A stretch of 64,000 nt of DNA from Deltaproteobacteria bacterium (lineage in GTDB: Bacteria; Myxococcota_A; Polyangia; Nannocystales; Nannocystaceae): contig JADJEE010000002.1 of assembly GCA_016709225.1 (NCBI GenBank), forward strand, positions 682,001 through 746,000, read 5' to 3'. The notes under the pieces were generated by a model that was given only the letters and a program-made list of their open reading frames with translations, searched no databases and was not told the DNA's origin. Made by a program: the position numbers and the translations under genes. Each line of letters opens with the position of its first letter. The stretch's first letter is position 1. Shown one piece after another: positions 10,027 to 19,662 of the stretch.

Positions 10027-11166
10027 TCACGAACGCTCGCGCACGCAGATCACCCGACCGGCGTCCCAGCCGGCTGGCACGGGGCTGATGCGCTCGCGCT
10101 TGATCACCAGCACCAGCCGCAGGTCGCCAAAGGTGTCGCCCTTGGTGACGCTCCAGTACGAGCCCTTGCGCAGCATTTTGGCGCGCGACATCGAGATGAG
10201 CTCGCCGATCTCCGGCAGGCGCCAGCCCTTGATGCCAGCGACCTCCAGGGCGTCGCACAGCGCGGCCGCACCGGCATAGTCGGCGGGCTTCTTCGACTCG
10301 GGCGCGACGACGAAGACATCGAGCGCCCGGATCTCGCGCTTGCGCAGCGCTGCGACGATCGCCGGCGCGTCCTCGGCCGTCGGCAACTCACCCGCGGCCG
10401 CCGGTGCTGCGATCGCGACCGGCTGCGATGGTGTCGCGGTCGGCGGAGCCATCACCGGCTGGGTTGCCGCCGCGGACGCAGTGGTCGCCCGCGCCACGCC
10501 GTCGTCGGACGCCGCGGCCTCCGCCTCCGGCGCAGCGGGCCGGAGCGCTGCGATCGCAGCGATGGCGAGGGCGGCGAGTGTCCCCGCCGTGGCCGCCACG
10601 GCGCGGCGGCTTCGTTGCACGCGCGGTGCGACCACGTCGGCCGTCATGAGCGCGGGCGAGGTCGGCGGCGACACGCGCGGCAGCGCCGTGATCGGCTCGA
10701 CCGTCGGCGGGTCAGCAGCGCAGACGGGCGCCGGCGCGGGAACATCGACCGCAGCGGCGGCCGGTGTGGTGACGGTGTCGGGGCTGCTCGCGCGACGCGG
10801 CGGCGCGATCGCGATCCGCCGCACCAGCGTGGCCACGCGCGCCACGAAGGCGTCGGCGAGGCTCGGGTCCTGCGCCAGCGGCAGCGACAACGAGCGCGAC
10901 ATCGGTACCCCGAGATCGCGCAGGAGCTCGCGCAGCCGCTCACAGCGCGCAGTGGTCAGCGTGTCGGTGCGGGCCACCACGAACAAACCCTGCCCGCCCA
11001 CCCGCGCACACGCCTCCATGAGCGGCGCGTCGCCGGAGCCGAGCTCGACGAGGCTCACGCGGTGGGCCTGCGCGCGCAGGCGGTCGCCGACCGCCGCGGC
11101 CGCCGCCGCACCGTCGGCGCCGTACGCCAACACGATCGTGAATTCGTCCCGCCGCTGCACCATCAT
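10027..11166 (-). CDS. membrane-anchored protein with DUF1566-like C-terminal domain
   Basis: About 379 residues if started at the ATG-ATG pair at 11166; an alternative start lies up to 33 bases upstream. Residues 5-110 (EFTIVLAYGADG...) look like a Rossmann-style alpha/beta domain of unknown type. A TIR- or SEFIR-like fold is conceivable, but no signature residue is seen. A membrane helix lies near residue 200 (VAATAGTLAALAIAAIAAL), followed by an Ala/Pro/Thr linker. The last 85 residues (GIKGWRLPEIGELISM, GSYWSVT) match the DUF1566/Lcl C-terminal pattern, usually extracellular and often linked to surface recognition. The start is 45 bases from the HtrA stop, so the two may share a transcript. 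Confidence 0.65.
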   Translation of the reverse strand: MMVQRRDEFTIVLAYGADGAAAAAAVGDRLRAQAHRVSLVELGSGDAPLMEACARVGGQGLFVVARTDTLTTARCERLRELLRDLGVPMSRSLSLPLAQDPSLADAFVARVATLVRRIAIAPPRRASSPDTVTTPAAAAVDVPAPAPVCAADPPTVEPITALPRVSPPTSPALMTADVVAPRVQRSRRAVAATAGTLAALAIAAIAALRPAAPEAEAAASDDGVARATTASAAATQPVMAPPTATPSQPVAIAAPAAAGELPTAEDAPAIVAALRKREIRALDVFVVAPESKKPADYAGAAALCDALEVAGIKGWRLPEIGELISMSRAKMLRKGSYWSVTKGDTFGDLRLVLVIKRERISPVPAGWDAGRVICVRERS

Positions 11167-11211
11167 CGCATCGTCGCCCGTCCCAGGGCCTCGATCCAAT
11201 TGTGTGCATCG

Positions 11212-12717
11212 TCAGCGGTCGCGATGCAACAGCACGTAACGGCCCATGCCTCCCCGGCGCACGCGAAGCCGGATGCCGCGGTCGAGGTCGGCCTCGTCGA
11301 GCAGGCCGCGAGCCTGCGCCGCAGATCGCACCGACGCGTCGCCGACCTCGACGATCACGTCCCCCGGCTCGAATTCGGCCTGTGCCAGCGAATCCTGGGC
11401 GATCCCGGTCACCACTGCACCCTTGCGCACGTCGATGCGCCAGCGTGCGCGCAGCTCGTCGGTCGGATCCGCCAACGAGAGGCCGTGCGGGGCCTTGTCG
11501 GCGCTCGGCGTGGCGCGCTTGCCCTCGGGTACCTTGGGCCGGAGCCCTTCGCGTTGACCCGGCAGGCTGCCGAGCTCGAGCTCGACGCGGCGCGACTTGC
11601 CGGCGCGGAAGACCGTGAGCGCCACCTTGGTGCCGGGGCGCTGCTGCGCGACGCGATTGCGCAGGATCACCATGTCGCGGGCCGGCTTGCCGTCGAGCGC
11701 CGTGATGATGTCGCCCGGCCGCAGGCCCGACCTGGCGGCCGGTCCGCTCGGGTCGACGTCGTCGACCAGCACGCCGTCCTTGCCCGTGAGCCCGAACGAA
11801 GCCGCCATCTCGTCGGTCAGCCGCCCCATCGCGATGCCGATCCAGCCGCGCTCGACGCTGCCGTGCTCGACCAGCTGCGCGAGCACGACCTTCGCGAGGT
11901 CGATGGGAATCGCGAAGCCCACACCGTTGCTGCCGCCGTTGTGCGAGGCGATCGCGGTGTTGATCCCGACCACACGGCCGCGCAGATCGATGAGCGGCCC
12001 GCCCGAGTTGCCCTGGTTGATCGCGGCGTCGGTCTGGATGAAGTCGCCGTAGTCGGCGATGCCCATGCCGCCGCGCCCGACCGCGCTGACGATGCCGGCG
12101 GTGACGCTCTTGCTGAGACCAAACGGGCTGCCCGCGGCCAGCACGAACTGCCCCACGCGGACGCGCTCCGACGACGACAGCACCGCCGGCACCAGGTGCT
12201 CGGCGTCGATGCGGATCACGGCGAGGTCGGTCTTCGGATCGGCGCCGACCAGCGACGCGGTGAACTCGCGCTCGTCGTGCAGCCGAACACGCAGGCGCTC
12301 GGCGCCCTCCACGACGTGGTTGTTGGTGAGGATGAAGCCGCGGCCGTCGACGATGACGCCGCTGCCGAGCCCGCGCACGGTGCCATCGGGTGGACCGAAG
12401 CCGCGCACGATCGCGGGCAGGTCTGGCCGCGCCATCTCGCGCTCACTGATGATCGACACGACTGCGGGGCCGATGTTCTCGGCCGCGCGCTCGAAGGCAC
12501 GCTCCAGCTGGTCGAGGCCGGTATCGGCGGCGGGCTCGTCGGCCGCGACGCGGGCGTCGTTCACGACGGCCGCGCCCGGCGACGCGACGCTCGTGCGCGT
12601 CTGCACGAGCACCGGCGGGGATCCACCGGCGTGGGCACACGCAGCGGCGGTGAGCAACGTGGTGGCGAACGCGAGACCGACCACCCGAGGGCTGGTCGCG
12701 AGTCGAGGCCTGGTCAC
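11212..12717 (-). CDS. htrA: HtrA/DegP-type periplasmic serine protease
   Basis: A 501-residue trypsin-fold protease that degrades misfolded envelope proteins. The GTG at 12717 is preceded by AAGGAG 7 bases upstream, which settles the start; the open frame continues 96 bases further without an RBS. Residues 1-30 are an export signal with a possible lipobox cysteine (LLTAAAC). The catalytic triad is His134 (TNNHVVEG), Asp164 (DPKTDLAV) and Ser238 (NQGNSGGPL). Two PDZ domains follow at about 285-380 and 415-500, which control substrate access and assembly. It lies 102 bases downstream of Hsp20, and the two form a protein quality-control pair. Confidence 0.95.
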   Translation of the reverse strand: MTRPRLATSPRVVGLAFATTLLTAAACAHAGGSPPVLVQTRTSVASPGAAVVNDARVAADEPAADTGLDQLERAFERAAENIGPAVVSIISEREMARPDLPAIVRGFGPPDGTVRGLGSGVIVDGRGFILTNNHVVEGAERLRVRLHDEREFTASLVGADPKTDLAVIRIDAEHLVPAVLSSSERVRVGQFVLAAGSPFGLSKSVTAGIVSAVGRGGMGIADYGDFIQTDAAINQGNSGGPLIDLRGRVVGINTAIASHNGGSNGVGFAIPIDLAKVVLAQLVEHGSVERGWIGIAMGRLTDEMAASFGLTGKDGVLVDDVDPSGPAARSGLRPGDIITALDGKPARDMVILRNRVAQQRPGTKVALTVFRAGKSRRVELELGSLPGQREGLRPKVPEGKRATPSADKAPHGLSLADPTDELRARWRIDVRKGAVVTGIAQDSLAQAEFEPGDVIVEVGDASVRSAAQARGLLDEADLDRGIRLRVRRGGMGRYVLLHRDR

Positions 12718-12819
12718 GGTCGAACTCCTTGCGGTCGAGAGGGACGGCGAGACCAGCAGTATAGCTGCTGGTCTCGCGCGGGCCATCACACCGATCGATT
12801 TCGTCCGCAGCACGCGTCG

Positions 12820-13266
12820 TCAGGACGCCGGCTGCGCGGTCGCGGCGACCGTGGTCGGCTTGACCGCCTTGACGGCGATCGACCGCGGCCTGTCGCTGGC
12901 GCGCTTGGGCAGCGTCAGCGTGAGCACACCCGCGTCGAGGCGCGCCTCGATCGCATCGAGATCGATGCCGCGCGGCAGCATCAAGGTGCGCTCGAAGCTG
13001 TAGTCGCTGCGCTCCCGTCGTAGCGTCGGCTTCTCGCTGGCCTTGCGCGTGCCCTTGATGGTGAGCTTCTCCGGCGAGGCGACGATCTCGAGGTGCTCCG
13101 GCGTCAGGCCCGGCACGTCCGCCTCGACCACGAAGTGTTCGTCCTCTTCGCGGATGTCGATCGGCACCCGCACGGTGGGACGGGCCGTCTCGAGCTCGCC
13201 GAAGATGCGACGGCTGAGGTCGTTGAGCTCGCGGTACGGGTCATAGTTGAGCAGCTGGGCGATCAT
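12820..13266 (-). CDS. Hsp20/alpha-crystallin small heat-shock protein
   Basis: A 148-residue chaperone that binds unfolding proteins without ATP. The ATG at 13266 has AGGAG 9 bases upstream, which fixes the start; the open frame runs 51 bases further. An N-terminal arm (NYDPYRELNDLSRRIFGELE) precedes the alpha-crystallin domain at about 35-130 (VPIDIREEDEHFVVEADVPG, and LPRGIDLDAIEARLDAGVLTL). It is followed by a short Ala/Thr/Val tail. The gene precedes htrA on the same strand, which suggests shared stress control, but no recognisable heat-shock operator was found upstream. Confidence 0.95.
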   Translation of the reverse strand: MIAQLLNYDPYRELNDLSRRIFGELETARPTVRVPIDIREEDEHFVVEADVPGLTPEHLEIVASPEKLTIKGTRKASEKPTLRRERSDYSFERTLMLPRGIDLDAIEARLDAGVLTLTLPKRASDRPRSIAVKAVKPTTVAATAQPAS

Positions 13267-13519
13267 GGTGGCGTTCTCCTGGTGTCGTAGCCCTTCGGAC
13301 GTGGGTCGGGCCGTCACAGGGACGTCGGCGACGCCCTGTCGACAGGCCCGCCGCGCGCCGAAGCGGACGGTGGGTGATGAACAGCGCCCCGGTCGAGCAA
13401 ACGACTGGCAAGGGCGGCAAGTGGTGGTGACGCCGGCGCCCGGGCGGCCGTCGGAGGGGCCGTCACAGCGGGGCGTCGCTCTTGGTTCGACGCCGATGTT
13501 GGGGTCGCCGTGGCGCCCG

Positions 13520-14527
13520 TCAAGGGGTCGTCGCGTCGCCGATCACCGCGTCGCGGACCTCGCCGGCGACCCGCCCGGCCCACACGACGGCCCGCGAGAG
13601 CGTGGCACCGGGCGCGACCTCCACGCCCGCCTCGAGCTGCACGTGGGGGCCGACCGTCGCGCCGGCGCCGATCCGTACGTCGTCGCCGATCCACACCGGC
13701 CCGACGATCGCCGCATCGTCGGCGACGATCGCCGATGGCGACACGCCGCGCACGAAGCCGGGCGCGAACGGCAGCGGCACCGCACCATCGAGCGCGTTGC
13801 AGACCCCTTGGAGGTAGCGCAGGGCGGTCGAGTGCTCCCACCAGTATCGATCGGTCACGAAGCCCTGCAGCGCCCGCCCCTCGTCGAACAGCGAGCGGTA
13901 GGCGGTGCGGATGATGCACTGCTCGCCCTCGGGCGGCACGCGATCGAGGAAGCGCGGCTGCAGCACGTGGATGCCGGTGAACATCAGCGCGGGCGAGGTG
14001 GGCGGCGGCACGTCGCTGGCCGCTGGCGCACGCCCGAGCAGTCGCACGATGCGGCCGTCGTCCGCGACCTGTTGGCTCCCCCACCGCTCCGCCTCGGGAT
14101 CGGATCGCACGACCATGGTCGCCTCGGCACCACGCTCGCGGTGCCGCGCCAGCACCTCGCCGAGATCGAGATCCACCAGCACCTTGCCGTTGAAGACCAC
14201 GATCGGGCGGTCATGGCCGTCGTCGAGCAGCGCTCGCGCGTGCCGCAGGCCACCGCCCGTACCGAGGATGTGACCGTGCTCGCGCGAGTACGCGATGGCC
14301 ACACCGTCGCGCGAGCCATCGCCGAGTTCGGCCTCGATCTGCTCGCCGAGGTGGTGGAGGTTCACGACGATCTCGCGGATGCCGTGGTGCCGCAGATATC
14401 GCACCGCCCACCGCACCAGCGGCGCGCCGACGACCGGCAGCATCGGCTTGGGCCGCGAGCGGCCGAGCTCACCCAGCCGGGTGCCGAAGCCAGCTGCGAG
14501 GATCATCGCGCGGGGCGAGTTCGCCAT
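13520..14527 (-). CDS. sugar-1-phosphate nucleotidyltransferase with left-handed beta-helix tail
   Basis: A 335-residue enzyme of the NDP-sugar pyrophosphorylase family. It is expected to join a nucleotide to a sugar 1-phosphate, giving a donor for polysaccharide or glycan synthesis. The N-terminal signature AAGFGTRL followed by RPKPMLPV contains the catalytic and nucleotide-binding residues. The sugar-binding region includes TGIHVLQPRFLDRVP. The last 80 residues (SAIVADDAAIVGPVWIGDD) are hexapeptide repeats of a left-handed beta-helix. The closest type is mannose-1-phosphate guanylyltransferase-like, but the base and sugar used cannot be read off. UDP-glucose dehydrogenase is encoded nearby at 16404. 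Confidence 0.88.
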   Translation of the reverse strand: MANSPRAMILAAGFGTRLGELGRSRPKPMLPVVGAPLVRWAVRYLRHHGIREIVVNLHHLGEQIEAELGDGSRDGVAIAYSREHGHILGTGGGLRHARALLDDGHDRPIVVFNGKVLVDLDLGEVLARHRERGAEATMVVRSDPEAERWGSQQVADDGRIVRLLGRAPAASDVPPPTSPALMFTGIHVLQPRFLDRVPPEGEQCIIRTAYRSLFDEGRALQGFVTDRYWWEHSTALRYLQGVCNALDGAVPLPFAPGFVRGVSPSAIVADDAAIVGPVWIGDDVRIGAGATVGPHVQLEAGVEVAPGATLSRAVVWAGRVAGEVRDAVIGDATTP

Positions 14528-14591
14528 GCAGCCGTGATATCAGCGCCTCGCCACCGCTGCCAACAATGGCGCGCGCACGGCCCCTTGGCGC

Positions 14592-16298
14592 TCAGAACAC
14601 CCACACGAGGTTCTCGAGGATGAACATCGTGAGCGCGATGCCGCCGACCATGATCGCGACCACGCCGAGGCCACGTGCGATGCCGGCCCGCGCCGCCCCG
14701 CGGACCTGCGCCTCGAGCTGCGCGCGGGTCTCGTCGTTGACCGATGCGTCGGTGCGCAGCTCGGCGAGCGTGGCCTCGGTCGCTCGACGGTGGCTGCGGA
14801 TCATGCCGAGCGTCATGAAAGCGAGGAACGCTCCACCACCGCCCAGCAATAGCACCCGCATCGCGATGCGCCAGCGCCCCTGGACCCGGCGGAGCTCCTC
14901 GTCGAGCCGCGGCCGGGTCGCGACCGCGACCGGCGGCCCGAAGATCGACGGCGGCAGCGTGCCCAGCAAGAACGCGCGCGCGGATGCGACCTCGGCGGGT
15001 GACAGCGGTAGCCCGGCGATGGCGTCGAGCCATGCGCGCTCCAGCGCCGCATCGTAGTCGCGCTCGATACGGTGGTCGGCGGCGTGGGCCCGCTGCAGCT
15101 CGAGCAGCGGCGACAGCCCCGCTCGCGCCTGCGGGTCGGCGGCGGTCACCTGCACGCGCACGAACGCGGTCGACTCCCCTGGCGCCGTGACTTGGTTGTG
15201 GGCCTCGAACTGCACGACGCCCACTGCATCGACGGGCACCCGCCACGGGCGCGGCGCCTCGCGCCCGATCACGGGCGGCGTCATCACGTCCATGAACGCA
15301 CCGTCGTCACCGTGGACGTCGACGTGGATGGGCAGCTTCGACGACAGGCCCCATGCCTTGAACTCGAGCGTGCCGCCCGGTGCGACCGCGTCGACACCGC
15401 TCGACGCCATCACACCGCCCGCGAAGCTCACGAGCCGCATGCGACGGGTCTGCGGGCCGGCGGCGAGATCGGGCACGCGGACCTCGATGCGGAGCACGTC
15501 GTTCTCGAGCGGGCCGCGCAGGCGCACCAGGCCGAGCGCGTCGGTCCTGCCCTCGAACAGCGGCGTCGGGCGATCGACCTCACCGACCTTGCCCATGAAC
15601 TCGCCGCCCGCGAGCCACACCGCGACCGCACCGACGTACGGTCGGCCGTCGGGCTCCGTCACGCGCACGAACAGGTCGTTGTCGAAGCCCGCCAGCAGGC
15701 GACCGCTCGGTCGCACGACCACGCGCAGCGCCTCGAGCTGCGCGTCGCTGTCGTCGCCGTACTGCAGCGTCGAGCCCGACACGATCGGCGTGGCCGCGAC
15801 GGCAGAGCGACGGGCGACGACCTCGATCGGTATCGCCTCGTGCATCGCGTCCATGCCCTCGCCGGTGACGTCGAGCCATAGCACCGCGGCGCCCGGCTGC
15901 AGCGACGCCGGCACCTCGAAGCTGCCCTCGCCGGCGTTGCCGTCCGAGATGATCGACAGCGCCGGCAACTCGATCGCCGCGCCGCCTTGCTCGACCCGCA
16001 TGCCCATGCGGGTGTCGGCGATCGGCCCTTCGCGCGCCGCTACGAGCTGCGCACGAACTCCGAGTCGCTCCTGCGGCTGCCACTGCGTCTCGACCTGCAC
16101 GATCAAGCTGTGCCGCACGTGCATCGTGGACACCCACAGGCTCAACACCAGCGCGATCGCGAGGCCGAGCGGCCCGACCAACACCATCAGCCGCCCGAAG
16201 CGGACCCGCCGCAGCGGCGATGTGATCCAGTCGAACGGATCGTCGTCGCGTCCGGGGTCGCCGGGGCCACGCGCGCCAGCGGCCCCCCGCCCGCGCAC
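14592..16298 (-). CDS. large membrane-anchored protein of unknown function
   Basis: About 568 residues from the GTG at 16298, which has GGAGG 8 bases upstream. The open frame extends about 200 bases further but would run into the divergent ugd gene. A basic N-terminus leads into one membrane helix near 38-58 (LMVLVGPLGLAIALVLSLWV). Next comes a beta-rich ectodomain of about 380 residues with Ig-like stretches and invariant Gly/Pro turns. Two membrane helices lie near the end (RVLLLGGGGAFLAFMTLGMI, and GLGVVAIMVGGIALTMFIL) with a helical segment between. No family was recognised. It may sense or support the envelope. Confidence 0.7.
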   Translation of the reverse strand: MRGRGAAGARGPGDPGRDDDPFDWITSPLRRVRFGRLMVLVGPLGLAIALVLSLWVSTMHVRHSLIVQVETQWQPQERLGVRAQLVAAREGPIADTRMGMRVEQGGAAIELPALSIISDGNAGEGSFEVPASLQPGAAVLWLDVTGEGMDAMHEAIPIEVVARRSAVAATPIVSGSTLQYGDDSDAQLEALRVVVRPSGRLLAGFDNDLFVRVTEPDGRPYVGAVAVWLAGGEFMGKVGEVDRPTPLFEGRTDALGLVRLRGPLENDVLRIEVRVPDLAAGPQTRRMRLVSFAGGVMASSGVDAVAPGGTLEFKAWGLSSKLPIHVDVHGDDGAFMDVMTPPVIGREAPRPWRVPVDAVGVVQFEAHNQVTAPGESTAFVRVQVTAADPQARAGLSPLLELQRAHAADHRIERDYDAALERAWLDAIAGLPLSPAEVASARAFLLGTLPPSIFGPPVAVATRPRLDEELRRVQGRWRIAMRVLLLGGGGAFLAFMTLGMIRSHRRATEATLAELRTDASVNDETRAQLEAQVRGAARAGIARGLGVVAIMVGGIALTMFILENLVWVF

Positions 16299-16403
16299 AT
16301 CGCCGTCCTCCGCCTCCCGCGGTTCGTCCTCCTGTGGCCCGTCTACGGCCACCTGGCCACCATGGCGAGGGTTTCGCGATTGTCGTATCCTGCCGCCGCT
16401 CTC

Positions 16404-17705
<1,302 letters not shown>

Positions 17706-17737
17706 CGCCCAGCCCTCCCGCCGCGGCAACCAACGCA

Positions 17738-17774
17738 GAAGCCCCCGCGATCGGCAGTCGATCTCGGGGGCTTC
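17738..17774. terminator. hairpin between convergent genes
   Basis: GAAGCCCCCG near 17738 pairs with CGGGGGCTTC ending at 17774, with extra pairing of GATCG and CGATC inside. It lies between the stop of ugd and the stop of the opposing lipoprotein, so it can serve both directions. There is no T-run on either side. Confidence 0.65.
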
Positions 17775-17817
17775 GTCGCGTCGTTCGGGATTTCGATCGG
17801 ATGTGCTGAGGTGCGGC

Positions 17818-18336
17818 TCAGTCCTCGATCTCGGAGCCGGGGTCCAGCTGCGTCGAGAAATCCACCACGCGGGGGGCACCGTCGTAGGTCGGGAACGGCG
17901 CCTGGTCGACCGCGTTCTTCATGCAGGTCTTCAGCTGCTCGTCGTCGTGACGCTTGCTGCTCAGCTCGAGGTTGATGCCCGAGGGCGCGGAGGTCTTGGG
18001 GTTCAGCCGCACGCTGATGGAGACGTCGCCGTCGAGCTGCTTCTCGGCGGCGATGCCCTTTCGCTCCTTGTACTCGGCGACACAGCCGTCGAAGGACTCG
18101 AAGCGGGACTCGAACGCCATCTTGACCCCGTACTCGTCCGGGATCTCACCGCCGCCACCGCCATCGCCGAACTCGAACGCCACGTCTGCGTTGGGATCGA
18201 AGGCTTGGATGCTGGCCTTGGCCGTTCGGGTGCTCTTTCGCCCCTTGTCGGCCCCCTTGCACCCCACGGCAGCAACGCCGACGAACAGGCCGAGGGTCAT
18301 CACACTGAGGAACTGGAGGGACTTGCGTGGGGTCAT
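17818..18336 (-). CDS. lipoprotein with AgmX/TonB-like C-terminal domain
   Basis: A 172-residue protein. The ATG at 18336 has GAAGG about 6 bases upstream, and the peptide starts with a lipoprotein signal (LGLFVGVAAVGCKG, cysteine near 28). A glycine run (FGDGGGGGEIPDEYG) follows. The C-terminal half (LDGDVSISVRLNPKTSAPSG, TCMKNAVDQAPFPTYDGA) resembles the end of the lipoprotein at 2929-3555, including a Cys about 10 residues before an FPxYDGA motif. The pair probably shares a fold and role in the envelope. Known relatives sit in myxobacterial gliding or transport proteins, but the function here is unknown. Confidence 0.72.
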   Translation of the reverse strand: MTPRKSLQFLSVMTLGLFVGVAAVGCKGADKGRKSTRTAKASIQAFDPNADVAFEFGDGGGGGEIPDEYGVKMAFESRFESFDGCVAEYKERKGIAAEKQLDGDVSISVRLNPKTSAPSGINLELSSKRHDDEQLKTCMKNAVDQAPFPTYDGAPRVVDFSTQLDPGSEIED

Positions 18337-18446
18337 CGCTGCCTTCGCGTCTGCCGTTCTCGAACCGTAGAGTACCACCCGGGCGCCGGAGGTTTCCCAG
18401 CGACGTTGGTCGACCGGAGAATATTTCGTGCCGCGCGGCCCGGCGT

Positions 18447-18452
18447 TATCAT
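18447..18452 (+). promoter_or_regulatory. -10-like hexamer before the rhomboid gene
   Basis: TATCAT lies 9 bases before the ATG at 18462, with no Shine-Dalgarno sequence between. The corresponding -35 region is poor. Suggestive of a short or absent leader. Confidence 0.3.
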
Positions 18453-18461
18453 CGCTGACAC

Positions 18462-19616
18462 ATGTCGGACAACCATCCACAGATCTCGGCCCAGTGCCCT
18501 GCCTGTGGACTGCACGCGCTGGTGGTCGTGCGGCTGCGTCGCGGCGGCGACGGCAACTGGGTGCAAACCGACAGGCGTCGCTTGTTCGGGCGGGATGTCG
18601 AGGGGGATACGGCCCAGCTCGAGGTGCAGATCGACACCTGTCCGGTCTGCTTCGGTGCGTGGTTCGACCCCGGCGAGCTCGATGTCCTGGCCGGCAAGCT
18701 CGAGGGGGTCGAACAGGTCCTCGACGCCGACTCGACCCCGAGCAAGCGCGGTTGCGTGCATGGCCACGGCCCGATGTCGGAGCACCGGCTGCCGGGCGTG
18801 ATCTCGACCCCCCTCGACCGCTGCACCGCGTGCGGCGGCCTGTGGCTCGACGGCCACGAGCGCCGCAAGCTCGCGCAGGCCTCGACCAGCGAGGGTCAGG
18901 GCACCAAGACCGAGCGATGGTTCAAGCGCGGTGCGATCTGGGCGGCGCAGGTGTTGACGCACCTCCCCGTCGAGGTCGACAACCCCGCACGCGGTACGCC
19001 GTGGGTGGTCTACCTGCTGCTCGCGACGTTCCTCGCGGTGTTCATCGGTCAGGAGACCGGGGCCATCGACACCGAGTACTACGCCATCGTCGCCGGCCGC
19101 CTCAAGCACGAGGGCGACTACGCGACACTGCTGACGTACATGTTCATGCACGGCAGCTGGGCGCACCTGCTGTTCAACGCGTACTTCCTCTACACGTTCG
19201 GCGACAACGTGGAGCACCTCTTCGGACGCGTGCGCTTCGCGATCTTCTTCGTGCTCGCCGGCGTGCTTGCGGGCGGGCTGCACGTGATGCTGACCCACCG
19301 CACTGCAACGCCGGTGGTCGGCGCCTCGGGCGCGATCGCAGCGGTGCTCGCCGCATACCTGTGGGCATTCCCGCGGGCGCGCCTGTTCCAGGTGATCCTG
19401 TGGGTGCAGCTCAAGATACCGGCCTGGACGTACCTGTTCGTGTGGGCCGCGTTCCAGCTGCTCATGGGTTTTTGGGGCAAGGGCGCCGACGCCGAGAGCG
19501 TGGCGTGGTTCGCCCATCTGGGCGGCTTCCTCGTCGGCGTCGCCGTCACGCCGCTGGTGCTGGCGATGCGCCGTCGCGAGGTGGCTCGCCACGTGCGCGT
19601 ACCCGCGCTGACGTGA
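18462..19616 (+). CDS. rhomboid intramembrane protease with N-terminal zinc ribbons
   Basis: A 384-residue protein. The first 140 residues are cytoplasmic and carry cysteine pairs C12/C15, C60/C63 and C121/C124, the last two as C-x-x-C-x-G-x-W-[FL]-D, which is the zinc-ribbon style of TFIIB-like small domains. Residues 180-375 form a six- or seven-helix rhomboid domain. It has the HGSWAHLLFNA loop, the catalytic serine S289 in GASG and the catalytic histidine H352 in AHLGGFLVG. It would cut membrane proteins inside the bilayer. The ribbons may bind nucleic acid or a partner. It lies 46 bases upstream of a Ser/Thr kinase, possibly in one transcript. Confidence 0.9.
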   Translation: MSDNHPQISAQCPACGLHALVVVRLRRGGDGNWVQTDRRRLFGRDVEGDTAQLEVQIDTCPVCFGAWFDPGELDVLAGKLEGVEQVLDADSTPSKRGCVHGHGPMSEHRLPGVISTPLDRCTACGGLWLDGHERRKLAQASTSEGQGTKTERWFKRGAIWAAQVLTHLPVEVDNPARGTPWVVYLLLATFLAVFIGQETGAIDTEYYAIVAGRLKHEGDYATLLTYMFMHGSWAHLLFNAYFLYTFGDNVEHLFGRVRFAIFFVLAGVLAGGLHVMLTHRTATPVVGASGAIAAVLAAYLWAFPRARLFQVILWVQLKIPAWTYLFVWAAFQLLMGFWGKGADAESVAWFAHLGGFLVGVAVTPLVLAMRRREVARHVRVPALT

Positions 19617-19662
19617 CCGAGCAGCAGCAGCTCGGTGGGACTGCTACGGTACCGAGCCACCC

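Noticed and set aside
12718..12813. Longer start for HtrA
   Set aside because: The GTG at 12717 has a good ribosome binding site and begins a normal export signal; the extra 32 residues have neither.
15987..16403. Upstream extension of the UDP-glucose dehydrogenase frame
   Set aside because: The family begins with the MKVSVIGTGYVG motif at 16404, and the extension lies opposite the membrane protein gene.
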